The notes under the pieces are model-generated. The model had not been told where the DNA came from, searched no databases, and worked only from the letters and a program-made list of their open reading frames with translations. From the NCBI GenBank assembly GCA_025093985.1, contig JACAAK010000004.1, forward strand, positions 1,364,001 through 1,428,000: a DNA stretch of 64,000 nucleotides, given 5' to 3'. How positions within the stretch are numbered: the first letter of the stretch is position 1; the number at the start of each line of letters is the position of its first letter. Positions 33,851 through 43,545 of this stretch are shown piece by piece. The DNA is from Calvatia gigantea. Lineage: Eukaryota > Basidiomycota > Agaricomycetes > Agaricales > Lycoperdaceae. The position numbers and the translations under genes were made by a program.

Positions 33851-34709
33851 GGACAGAGGGGGTAGGGCAGGGTTCTGCTCTTTCCCCCATCCTCTCAGCC
33901 TTGTACATAGCTCCACTTATGTGGCTTTTTGACAGGGAGGTGTCACATTTAGGGACAACTCTTCTATCATATGTAGATGATGGCACTATCATCACCCAGT
34001 CCAAGGATTGGGGTTCTAACCTTGTGGCTCTTAGGGAGGCATATGGTATTATATTCAGGCTCTTTGAGCAATTTGCCCTGGTACTTGAACATGACAAGTC
34101 CAAGGTATTTCACTTCTCCTGTAAGCATGGGGATGACAATCTGCTGATTGACCTGGGCTTTGCCCCATTCACTGGCAATACACCGCTCCAGCCCAAGCCC
34201 TATTGGAGGTATTTGGGTTTCTACTTCAACCATGCTCTTATGTTTAAGGAGCATGTTTGTTACTATTCTACCAAAGCTCTGTCCACAGTGAAAGCTATGA
34301 AGATGCTTAGTAATTCTACAAGGGGCTTGTGGCCTATGCAGAAGTGCCTCCTCTATTGGTTGTATGTCATTCTCATTGTGACATATGGCTTCAAACTTTG
34401 GTTCTTCAAGGGGTCCCGCTGCAAGGCGGCCCTTAAGAGCCTTAATGTCATGCAGAGACAGGCAGCCCTGTGGATTACAGGTGTGTTCCGGACTGCTCCT
34501 ACAGGGGCCGCAGAGTCGTTTGCAGGTCTCATACCCATTCAGCTGCATATACAGAAGCTTGCTACTAGGTCAGATTACAGGATCAAAACCCTGTTGCCTA
34601 ATCACCCTCTTAGGGCTCTCATGAGCCCTGAGTATTCTGGGTCTGCTAGGCTGCATGCCCGCTCCATCGGTCTTATGTCTCCTGCTATTCACAAGAAGAC
34701 TAAAGGCTC

Positions 34710-34821
34710 TTAACTCATCGGACTTTGTAGTTAGGGGATTTGTACTCTGCTACACGCGGACTGCGATCAGGCACCGTGTTATAAATTGGCACAAGCCTTG
34801 ATATAAAAAAAAAAAAAAAAA
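34710..34821 (+). mobile_element. 112-bp LINE 3'-tail insertion
   Basis: It consists of only the LINE 3' terminus plus an A-tail, flanked by the 17-base duplication AAGAAGACTAAAGGCTC (34693-34709 and 34822-34838). A second example of the extreme truncation seen at 13169. Confidence 0.9.
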
Positions 34822-35794
34822 AAGAAGACTAAAGGCTCCCTAATCCAGGCTGATACCAACCTGGTGAACCTTATTGAGGAGTTTGAGCCTATGGCTTCGA
34901 TTAATTGGCCCAGATATCGCCTGATGGACTGCCACCCTGACCAGGTGTCATTCATGGAGGTGAAACTCAATGCGGAGAGTAACACTGACCCTGAGTATAT
35001 GTATGCTCTCAACACATGCCTCTGGGAGTGCAGAGAGGACATCAGGATTGTCCATATGGCAATGGATGTGAGTCTTCTGCTTCATAGCAAGTTCCAGGCA
35101 GTTTCATCTGCCCATGTCTATTGCCAGTGCAAGTGTCTTTGGGAGATCACTTGTGTAGCAGGCCGAGTTACAGTGTCTGATGCTAAGCTCATGGCCATTG
35201 TGCTTGGCGTTCATTTTGCTCTCAAGCAGGATGATGTCAGGCTCATACATGTCTTCACTGATTCTATTGTGTCAGCGAAGCTCACAGTTGATCTGTCCAT
35301 GCACTCTGGGCAGATGCTGTCCCAGGGAGTGTGTATGGTGCTTAAGCAATGGCTCTCTGGGGATCCCCAGAGAGGCATTGAATTCCTCACTGTCCCTTCT
35401 TCTGAGAAGTGGGAGTTCCACCATGCTGTTCACTGGCATGTTACTTCGTTTCCTCAGATTGCTAATGGCCTGAGGCCGTTCACTTCTATTGCCCACCTAC
35501 ACAAGGAGGCAGTCAATGATGTTCTGGAGTCATGGTGCCAGCTGTACTCTACCTCTTCATACAAGGGGCGTAGCAACATGGATCTTGCCTCTGGGGCGGA
35601 TCTGTCTATTCCAGAGAAGCCAACCTACCTTTCTGGTGGGCCTTGGCTCCCCCATGTTAGTGGCTCTAACTCGCTCTGTGCGAGGGCCATGCGTGCTGTC
35701 ACAGGTCATGCTCCGATTGGGTTGTACCACATATGATTCTTTCCTAACGAAAGCATTGGCTGCTTGTATGGCGCCGCTCTTGAGGGGCGCTATC

Positions 35795-36094
35795 TGTTAG
35801 AATAAAACAGGGACGTCGTAGAGGTCACCTGAGTAGCGCTGATGGGCTTAGTGCAGGTATTGGGATAACCAAAGGCCATTGTATAAGAGGTGTAACTCGA
35901 CAAGGAGAATCCTTGTCAAGTAGCTAACTATATACAACATCAAAGTTTACTACAAAGTTTGGTATGAAACAGATGACATAGCGTGACATCATACATATGT
36001 CATACATGATGTCAGTGGAGTAATGATGTCATAGATGACGTCATTGATGAGAAGGGCCATAACTCCAAAATCGTCCAATTACCCACTTCTAACA
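35795..36094 (+). repeat. Solo LTR, 300 bp
   Basis: Its ends TGTTAGAA and TTCTAACA are perfect 8-base inverted repeats. It is flanked by CTATC (35790-35794 and 36095-36099), a 5-bp target duplication in the LINE-3 zinc-knuckle coding region. The left part includes a palindrome (TCGACAAGGAGAATCCTTGT) and the right part repeated TGACGTCA-like words. A second copy, split by mariner, is at 41639-43545. Confidence 0.9.
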
Positions 36095-36954
36095 CTATCA
36101 CATATTCATCAGGTGCCCTAACCACAAGAGGGGGCTTGACAGACCTCCTCAGACCATTCGTAAGCTGATTGACTTTCTGAATGCGAATCCGGGGGCATTT
36201 GTGTTCAGACCAGATGATGCTGGGATCGGCTGAGCTGGCACGTGTGGGGGGCTCCTGTAGGGTTGCTGGTCTTCTGGCCTACTGGATGGAGAAGTCATAA
36301 GGCAACAGGGGTAGGGTCTCTGGGGGGTGCTTCCGGCCTCAGTTGGTGGTGCTCCTTTCCTGGGCCTGGTTGGAGACTTCATGCAGGGCAAAGGCATAAA
36401 ATAATGGGGGTGGGGTCCCCAGGTGGCGGTGTGGGTCCATCCTGCTCAGCTGCTTTCTTGGGTGCTGTCTAGGTGACGCTTCGAGTTACTACCCTGCCTG
36501 TTGGGTTGTTCTGGATTGGGACTGGGCTAATATCCTTTCGTCTGGGAAATTGGGAGTAAGGCGGCTCCAAGTGGGGGGTCCTTGCGCTAGCTCTCCTGAC
36601 TACACCTGTCTCCTCTCGGGTGCTTGGCCGCCGTCGCTGCTGGGCCTGCTGCTTGTGAGATGATCAGGCTCAGCCATGGTGTGTCATTGGGTGTACACTA
36701 CAAGACCTGGGCAACTGGGTCTTCTTCAGTGTGATGGGCATTTCGGGAAACCGAGGGGCTTATAAGTAGGGAGTGGTCTGGTTTAGTTTGGGTGGGTGAC
36801 TGCTTGGGCTGGATTGGGCTGCTCATGAATGTAGTTTACTTTCAACTCATTGAACTTTGTAGTTGGGGCTTTGTACTTGGCTACATGCAGACTGTGATCG
36901 GGCACCACATTATAAATTGGTGCAAGCCATGATTTAAAAAAAAAAAAAAAAAAA

Positions 36955-37158
36955 AGTAGACATAGGCAAAAGAAACTGCCTGGAACTTGTCATGCAGTGG
37001 CAGACTCACATCTATCACCATATGGACAATCCCAAAATCCTCCCTGCACTCCCTAAGGTGTGTGTCAAGAGCATACATGTGCACAGGATTGATATTACCC
37101 TCCACAGTGAGTTTCACCTCCATGAACAACACCTGGTCAAGGTGGCAATCCATGAGGC
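36955..37158 (-). pseudogene. LINE-2, 5'-most surviving segment
   Basis: The minus frame reads CHLDQVLFMEVKLTVEGNINPVHMYALDTHLREC in pieces, the start of the RNase H domain. It ends at GAGGC (37154-37158), complementary to GCCTC at 11047-11051, directly at a copia LTR. Confidence 0.8.
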
Positions 37159-37400
37159 TGTTAGATGTGGTCTCATCAGTCCTATAGATAGATTTGGACT
37201 TATCACTGATGGAGTTTTGGTCAGGTGATGAGTCACATGACACAGGTGGACTTGTAGCTTTCTGTGGACACTTTGAGAGCCTTTAGTCTCTTACAGTTGT
37301 CTACAGTAATTGTGGATTATCTCCTCCAATACCCAATCAATAGACTTTGTTCCACTGCTGTTAGGACTGTCTCAACATCTCCCACACGCACCTCTTTACA
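37159..37400 (+). repeat. Copia 5' LTR
   Basis: TGTTAGATGTGG to CTCTTTACA, 242 bases. It is inverted relative to 11052-11347 and lacks one unit of that LTR's tandem duplication. A primer-binding site follows immediately. Confidence 0.8.
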
Positions 37401-37412
37401 GGTTATGGGCCC
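37401..37412 (+). promoter_or_regulatory. Copia primer-binding site (initiator tRNA-Met internal fragment)
   Basis: GGTTATGGGCCC directly follows the LTR. It is complementary to the anticodon region of initiator tRNA-Met (GGGCCCATAACC), the half-tRNA priming style known from copia. The same box follows the LTRs at 49458, 58147 (minus) and 61422 (minus). Confidence 0.75.
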
Positions 37413-37518
37413 CACGCTTTAACAGCTTCAAACAACACTTTAATCCATCCTAATCCTTTTCTTCTTCTTACATCTCTCTCCCCACCCCAACTCTATTTCC
37501 GCTCTCCTGACTGCAAAA

Positions 37519-37735
37519 ATGGCTCAATCCAGACCAAATTTTGTGAAGCTATGTAGGACGAACTACTCTACCTGGGCTGGTAAGATAGAGGCATGGTTGA
37601 GGGCTAGTGGTCTGTGGAGGATTGTTTCTGGGAAAGTCTCCCCCCTTGCCATGTCTAGTACCCCCACTAAGGCTGAGCTGGCTGCTCAGGATGCCTGGGA
37701 GGCTAAGGCAGACAGAGCTGCAGGTTGGCTCTTCC
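37519..37735 (+). pseudogene. gag: Copia Gag, N-terminal fragment
   Basis: The start MAQSRPNFVKLCRTNYSTWAG is the typical NY..W motif of copia Gag. Then WLRASGLWRIVSG and AAQDAWEAKADRAAGWLF follow. It is truncated at 37735 by the poly-T of a minus LINE. The same protein is encoded on the minus strand near 57.7-58.0 kb. Confidence 0.85.
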
Positions 37736-38987
37736 TTTTTTTTTTTTTTTTTAAATTATGGCTCCCACTAATTTATAACACAGTGCCCAATCACAGTCCG
37801 TGTGTAGCCAAGTACAAAGCCCCAACTACAAAGTTCAATGAGTTGAAAGTAAACTACATTCACAAGCAGCCCAATCCAGCCCAAGCAGTCACTCACCCAA
37901 ACCAAACCAGATCACCCCCTACTTATAAAATCCCTGGTTTCCCGAAATGCCCATCACACTGAGGAAGACCCAGTTGCCCAGGTCTTGTGGTGTACACCCA
38001 GTGACATATCGCTGCAGAGCAGCAGTGCCCTGACCATCCCTCAAGAGGCAGACCCAGTGGCAATGGCGGCCAAGTGCCCTCAGGGGGACAAGTGTAGTCA
38101 GGAGAGCCAGCACAAGGACCCCCCACTTGGAGCCACTTTACCCCCAACTTCCCAGATGAAAGGGTATCGGCCCAGTCCCGATCCAGAACAACCCAGCAGG
38201 CAGGGTAGCAACTCAAAGCGCCACCTAGATGGTGCCCAAGAAAGCAGCTGAGCAGAACAAACCCGCACCACCACCCGGGGACCCCACCCCTGTTATTTTA
38301 TGCTTTCACCTCCCATAAAGCCCCCAACCAGGCCCAGGAAAGGAGCACCACCAGCTGAGGCCAGAAGCACCCCCCAGGGACCCCACCCTTGTTGCCTTAT
38401 GACTTCTCCACTCAGTAGGCCAGAAGACTAGTGACCCCACAGGAGCCCCCCACATGCGCCAGCTCAGCCGATCCCAGTATCATCTGGTCTGAACACAAAT
38501 GCCCCTGGATTCACATTCAGGAAGTCAATCAGCTCACAAATGGTCTGAGGAGGTCTGTCAAGCCCCCTCTTGTGGTTAGGGCACCTGATGAATATGTGAT
38601 AGCACCCCTCAAGAGCGGCACCACACGAGCAGCCAATGCTTTCATTAGGAAAGAATTGTATATGGTACAACCCAATCAGAGCATGACCTGTGATGGCATG
38701 CATGGCCCTCGCACAGAGTGAGTTAGAGCCACTAACATGGGGGAGCCAAGGCCCACCAGAAAGGTAGGTCGGCTTCTCCAGAACAGACAGATCTGCCCCA
38801 GAGGCAAGATCCATGTTGCTACACCCCTTGTATAAAGAGGTAGAGTACAGCTGGCACCATAACTCCAGAACATCATCGACCACCTCCTTATGTAGGTGGG
38901 CAATAGAAGTGAACGGCCTCAGGCCATAAGTGACCTGAGGGAATGAGGTGACATGCCAGTGGACAGCATAGTGGAACTCCCACTTCA
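37736..38987 (-). mobile_element. LINE-4: 3' part (minus)
   Basis: The A-tail is seen as poly-T from 37736, with about 700 bases of 3' UTR. The coding end (38464-38988) is 174 open codons: RNase H end, YLSGGPWLPHVSGSNSLC, zinc knuckle CSCGAALEGCYHIFIRC and the ICELIDFLNVNPGAFVF tail. It joins abruptly to LINE-5 at 38987 without an obvious target duplication. Confidence 0.85.
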
Positions 38988-39960
38988 AAAACTATGCTTT
39001 ATTGGATGCATTGCTAGAATCTGAGAAAGATAACTTTGACATCGTGTTCATCCAGGAACCTCCCTGGCAGATGATTAGATCCACCCCCTCGACACTAGAT
39101 GCCAAGGGTGAGCCTGTCATCAGAGCACCTAAGCACCCTGAGTGGCTGTATATGGTGTGGCCAGCCTCCTCATTGGAGGAATGAGATCGCCTGTGTATTA
39201 TGGCATATGTCCACATGTGGATCAAGAGGCTGAGGCCCTCACTAAGGTGGGACCTCATTGATCACTGGGATGTGATGGTTATTACCATTTTCAATCACAG
39301 TTGCAAATGCCATTTCATGAATGTTTATTCTGATGATGAGCATACTGTGATCGGGCTTCTCTATGAGGAGCGCGATTCATTACCCCAGATGCACTATATG
39401 GGAGGCAATTTTAATTGCCACTCACGTGAGTGGGATGATAATGTTCCGCATCACCACTGACCTACCCAGCAGCTTATTGAGGCTGCCAATGACCTCAGCC
39501 TTGGGATCTGGTTACCAGATTCCAGGGCTTTTACACATGTACCCCGAAATCCAACCAAACACCAATCAGTGATTGATCTGATCTTTATCTCCGATCTCAG
39601 GTGGCACATCATGCACCCCAAGATCAGATTGGATCTTACAGGCCCATCGGACCATCATCTGCTGTCTGTCACGATCCCTATCCACCCTGAGGACATCACA
39701 AATGTCAGGAGGGCATTTCCCAAGAACTTGGCAGCCACTGCGGAACTGCAGTTTCTGGACGAGATCAGAGAAGGGATGTATGGCCTTCAGGACCATTCCC
39801 TTAATTCAGCATGGGATATTAATGTCCTGGCATCGGCTATTGGGTCAGTGTTCTCTGCAGTGTGGCATCACCACACTGTGGAGGTGCACATATCTGCAAA
39901 ATCTCAGCCATAGTGGGATGAGGATTGCAATGTCACCCTTTGGGCCCACAGGGACTCCTC
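38988..39960 (+). pseudogene. LINE-5 endonuclease domain
   Basis: The apurinic-endonuclease-like fold (exonuclease-endonuclease-phosphatase family) shows FDIVFIQEPPWQ with the first catalytic Glu, HPEWLYMVWPAS, then YMGGNFNCHSREWDD and DLTGPSDHHLLSV. The enzyme nicks target DNA to start reverse transcription. In the DFN motif Asp has become Asn (GGNFN, against GGDFN in LINE-7), as a CpG-to-CpA change would produce, so the domain is probably inactive. Stops occur near 39180 and 39460. Confidence 0.85.
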
Positions 39961-41638
39961 AGACCCTGCGGACTGGAAGGCATTTCGATACATTGTGGCA
40001 TCTAAAAAGTGCAAATTCTTCAATAAGAAGATCGAGGAGATTGCTGAGACTAACAAGTGCCCTTGGGACCTTATGGAATGGGTCAAAGCGCGCAAGTTGC
40101 CCATGTACAAGGCTATCTCCTATCAGGGGAAGCCTTGTCACACTATGGACTTCCTATGGAAGGCCCTTCACAGTACCTACAACTCCGCCTCTGGGTGTGA
40201 GTGTGATACCCCTGTTATTGATCCACTCTCTGCGCTTCCGCGGTGGGAGTGGGTTGACTTCTTGGACAAGGAGCTGGCAGACACACTGTCTGCCTGCTCC
40301 AAAGTCTCTGCTCCAGGCCCCGACCACATTATGTAGAGAATGCTCAAATAGATTGTGCTTGGAGATGCCCTGCTGGTCTTCGTACATCTAGCTAGTGCCT
40401 GTGTTCACCTAGGCTGCTGGCCAGAGTATTTTAAAGAATCTATGTCAGTTATTATCCCTAAGCCAGGTAAGCCTGCATACTCTATGCCCAAGGCCTTTAG
40501 GCCTATTGTCCTTCTTAACACACTGGGTAAGCTGTTTGAGAAAATGATTGCGACTAGGCTCCAGTTTGACTCTGTCAAATTTGGGGTCTTTCACCCTAAT
40601 CAGCTTGGAGGTGTGATCCAAAGGTCCACCAAAGATGCTGGCCTAATGCTGACCCACATTGTAAGAGTGGGGTGGGCTAAGGGCCTCAGGACTAGTGTTG
40701 TGGCATTTGACATAGTGCAGTTCTTCCCTTCATTGCACCATGACATGCTGGTGGCAATACTCCGCAAGCAAGGATTCGCCCCTGAGTTGGTTGAGTTCTT
40801 TGCGCACTACCTGGTAGGATGGAAGACCCAGTATTGCTGGGATTCTTTCAAGTCTGAACTGTTTCCATCTGACATGGGGGTAGGGCAGGGCTCTGCTCTT
40901 TCCCTCGTCCTCTCAGCCCTATACATAGCTCCGCTTATGTGGCTTTTTGACAGGGAGGCATCACATTTAGGGACAACCCTTCTGTCATATGTAGATGATG
41001 GTACCATCATTGCCTAGTCCAAGGACTGGGATTCTAACCTTGTGGCTCTTAAGGAGGCATATGGTATTATATTCAGGCTCTTTGAGCAATTTGCCCTGGT
41101 ACTTGAACATGACAAGTCCAAGGTATTTCACTTCTCCTGTAAGCATGGGGATGACAACCCATCAATTGACCTGGGCTTTGCCCCGTTCACTGGTGATACT
41201 CCACTTCAGCCCAAGCCCTACTGGAGGTACTTGGGCTTCTATTTCAACTGTGCCCTTACTTTCAAGGAGCATGTCCACTACTACTCTACCAAAGCTCTGT
41301 CCATGGTGAAAGCCATGAAGATGCTTGGTAATTCTACGAGGGGCTTGTGGCCTATGCAAAAGTGCCTCCTCTATTGGTTGTGTGTCATTCCTATTGCAAC
41401 ATATGGCTTTAAACTTTGGTTCTTCAAGGGGTCCTGCTGCAAGGCGGCCCTTAAGAGCCTTAATGTCATGCAGAGATGGGTGGCCCTGTGGATTACAGGT
41501 GCATTCCAGACTGCTCCTACAGGGGCCATGGAGTCATTCACAGGTCTCATACCCATTCAGCTTCATATATAGAAGCTTACTACTAGGTTAGATTACAGGA
41601 TCAAAACCCTGTCGCCTAATTACCCCCTTAGGGCTCTT
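39961..41638 (+). pseudogene. LINE-5 reverse transcriptase
   Basis: RT motifs appear in order: KVSAPGPDHI, SVIIPKPGKPAYS, PIVLLNTLGKLFEKM, VVAFDIVQFFPSLHHDM (motif A), MGVGQGSALS, LSYVDDGTIIA (motif C at about 40984-41014) and PYWRYLGFYF. Three stops interrupt it: TAG in place of Trp near 40335, another near 40346, and TAG in place of CAG after TIIA at 41015. It is cut at 41638 by a solo LTR, before RNase H. Confidence 0.9.
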
Positions 41639-41741
41639 TGTTAGAAGTGGATAATCAGACGATTTCAGAGTTATGGCCCTTCTCATCAATGACGTCATCT
41701 ATGATGTCATTACTCCACTGACATCATGTATGACACATGTA

Positions 41742-43346
41742 CAGTAAGGGACAAAACCGTTCCAATGTTTTGAACTTCTCAGAAGATCAGCTCATATCTC
41801 AAGGACTACTGTGGCTGTGCACTTCCTAATTTAATTGTAGATAGTCCAGTATCTTATCTAATCATATGCAAAGTATGATTATGTAATCCTTTGTTTTAGG
41901 GGAGTTATTAATTAATTAATATTTTAAGTGCATTGGAACAGTTTTGTCCCTCTTGAAATTTATATACAAAATGGGTATTCTAGTACCTGGTATAAGCTCC
42001 CTTGGCCTGTAAAACTGCCTGGACCCTCCTAGGCATACTCTCTATCAGATTCTGACACACTTCTGGTTCTATGTCATCCCACTCCTTTTGTATCCTCTCC
42101 CATATGGTATTCATGCTATCAGGAGGAGTATCATACTCTCCCAGCTTATTCTTGAGGTGAGTCCAGAGATGTTCAATGGGATTAAGGTCTGGAGACTGTG
42201 GGGGCCATACCATAACCTCCAATTCAGACTCATCTAGCCAGTTTGTAGCCTTTTTGCTCTTGTGTTTGGGGTTATTGTCCTGTTGGAAGACCATATCCTC
42301 CTCATTCTTCCCATACCACCTGATGCTCCTCTTTAGTTCATCCCCCAAAATTTGAACATAAAGGTCAGCATCCATCTTCCCTTCAATTTTAGTGGCAAAC
42401 CCCACTCCATCCCACAGCATACAACCCCAGATCATCACATTTCCTCCACCAAACTTGACTGTTCCCTCAACCAATCTATCATTCAGCCCCTCTCCTGCCT
42501 TTTTCCATACCCAAACCCTTCCATCTGATCCAAACCGATTGATTTTGGACTCATCTGTCCAAATAACCCTCTTCCAGTCCTCCAGGGTCCAGTTAACATG
42601 TGCTTCTGCCCACTCCAACCTTTTCCTCCTATGGACAGCAGTAAGTTTAGGTCATTTCCGCTTGACTACAGCCTTCATTCCAGCTCCTCTGAGTGCCCTG
42701 CGCACTGTTTTGGTGGATACAGGCTGGGCAATAACATTTTGAAGTGATTTGGTGACTTGGGAGGCATTGTCAGCCTTGCGAGAGGTGATGAGGCGAACAG
42801 AATAGTGGATATCAGAGGGAGAAAGTTTAGATGGGCGGCCACCAACAGATTTGGAAAGTGTTGATCTATGTTTGGAGCGAATCCTAGAAATAGTACTGAC
42901 TCCCAGACCAGTAATAGAAGCAATATGATGAGCAGATTTCCCTTGGTCCAGGTAAGAGAGGACTCTATTGGTCTGAGTAGAGGAAAGAGAGCGCATATAG
43001 TTGTAAAGGTATAGTGGGGGAGTTAATTTGCACCTGAGAATAAGCACATCCATTTATACATCACCCTACATGGTCACATGATTTTATTTGTATTTATTTG
43101 ATTGCAATAAACGAAGTCATGTGCTCAGAATTTGAGAGGGACAAAACTGTTCCAATGTACTTAAAATATTAATTAATTAATAACTCCCCCAAAACAAAGG
43201 ATTACATAATCATACTTTGCATATGATTAGATAAGATACTGGACTATCTACAATTAAATTAGGAAGTGCACAGCCACAGTAGTCCTTGAGTTATGAGCTG
43301 ATCTTCTGAAAAGTTCAAAACATTGGAACGGTTTTGTCCCTTACTG
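41742..43346 (-). mobile_element. Tc1/mariner element, 1,605 bp
   Basis: It is inserted at TA (41740-41741 and 43347-43348). The ends CAGTAAGGGACAAAACCG lie in 209-bp terminal inverted repeats (41742-41950 and 43138-43346). Each terminal repeat also carries an inner, reversed copy of its own outer 20 bases (41931-41950; 43138-43157), so each end is itself hairpin-capable. It contains one transposase gene on the minus strand. Confidence 0.95.
41980..43053 (-). pseudogene. Tc1/mariner transposase with one nonsense codon
   Basis: The product cuts and pastes the element at TA. The N-terminal part (43053-42655) has two helix-turn-helix units (GKSAHHIASITGLGVSTISRI and VSTKTVRRALRGAGM) with a GRPSK linker. 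The catalytic part (42651-41980) has VIWTDESKINRFGSDG (Asp), VFQQDNNPKHKSKK (Asp) and SPDLNPIEHLW (Glu), a DD34E arrangement. The only break is TGA at 42652-42654, just after AVVKRK, in the same frame. CGA is the likely ancestor. This copy is otherwise complete. Confidence 0.95.
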
Positions 43347-43545
43347 TATGATGTCACGCTATGTCATCTATTTCATACCAAACTTTGTAGTAAACTTTGA
43401 TGTTGTATATAGTTAGCTACTTGACAAGGATTCTCCTTGTCGAGTTACACCTCTTATACAACAGCCTTTGGTTATCCCAATACCTGCACTAAGCCCATCA
43501 GCGCTACTCAGGCGACCTCTATGATGTCCCCGTTTTATTCTAATA

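Larger units (their letters stand above)
33851..36954 (+). mobile_element. LINE-3: 5'-truncated, RT to A-tail
   Basis: It is inserted in LINE-2 with AGTAGACAT on both sides (33842-33850 and 36955-36963). It starts at the RT palm (SYVDDGTIITQSKDWG at about 33967-34014). It continues through connector, RNase H (34864-35736, 290 open codons), zinc knuckle, 3' UTR and an A-tail at about 36936-36954. Two insertions break it: a 112-bp LINE tail at 34710 and a solo LTR at 35795. RNase H shows IVHMAMDVSLLLHSKF and HVFTDSIVSAKL; the helix reads DAKLMA rather than DAELMA, so a likely catalytic Glu is lost. Confidence 0.85.
41639..43545 (-). repeat. Solo LTR (300-bp family) split by mariner
   Basis: The outer pieces 41639-41741 and 43347-43545 together form the reverse complement of the LTR at 35795-36094. 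They start TGTTAGAAGTGG and end TTCTAATA. The flanks differ: LINE-5 plus strand on the left, LINE RNase H minus strand on the right, with no shared 5-mer. Recombination or mis-joining has therefore replaced one side. Confidence 0.8.

Noticed and set aside
33967..34548. 193-codon minus-strand open frame
   Set aside because: It lies opposite the LINE-3 RT, which carries the YVDD box in the plus frame; the minus frame is a shadow.
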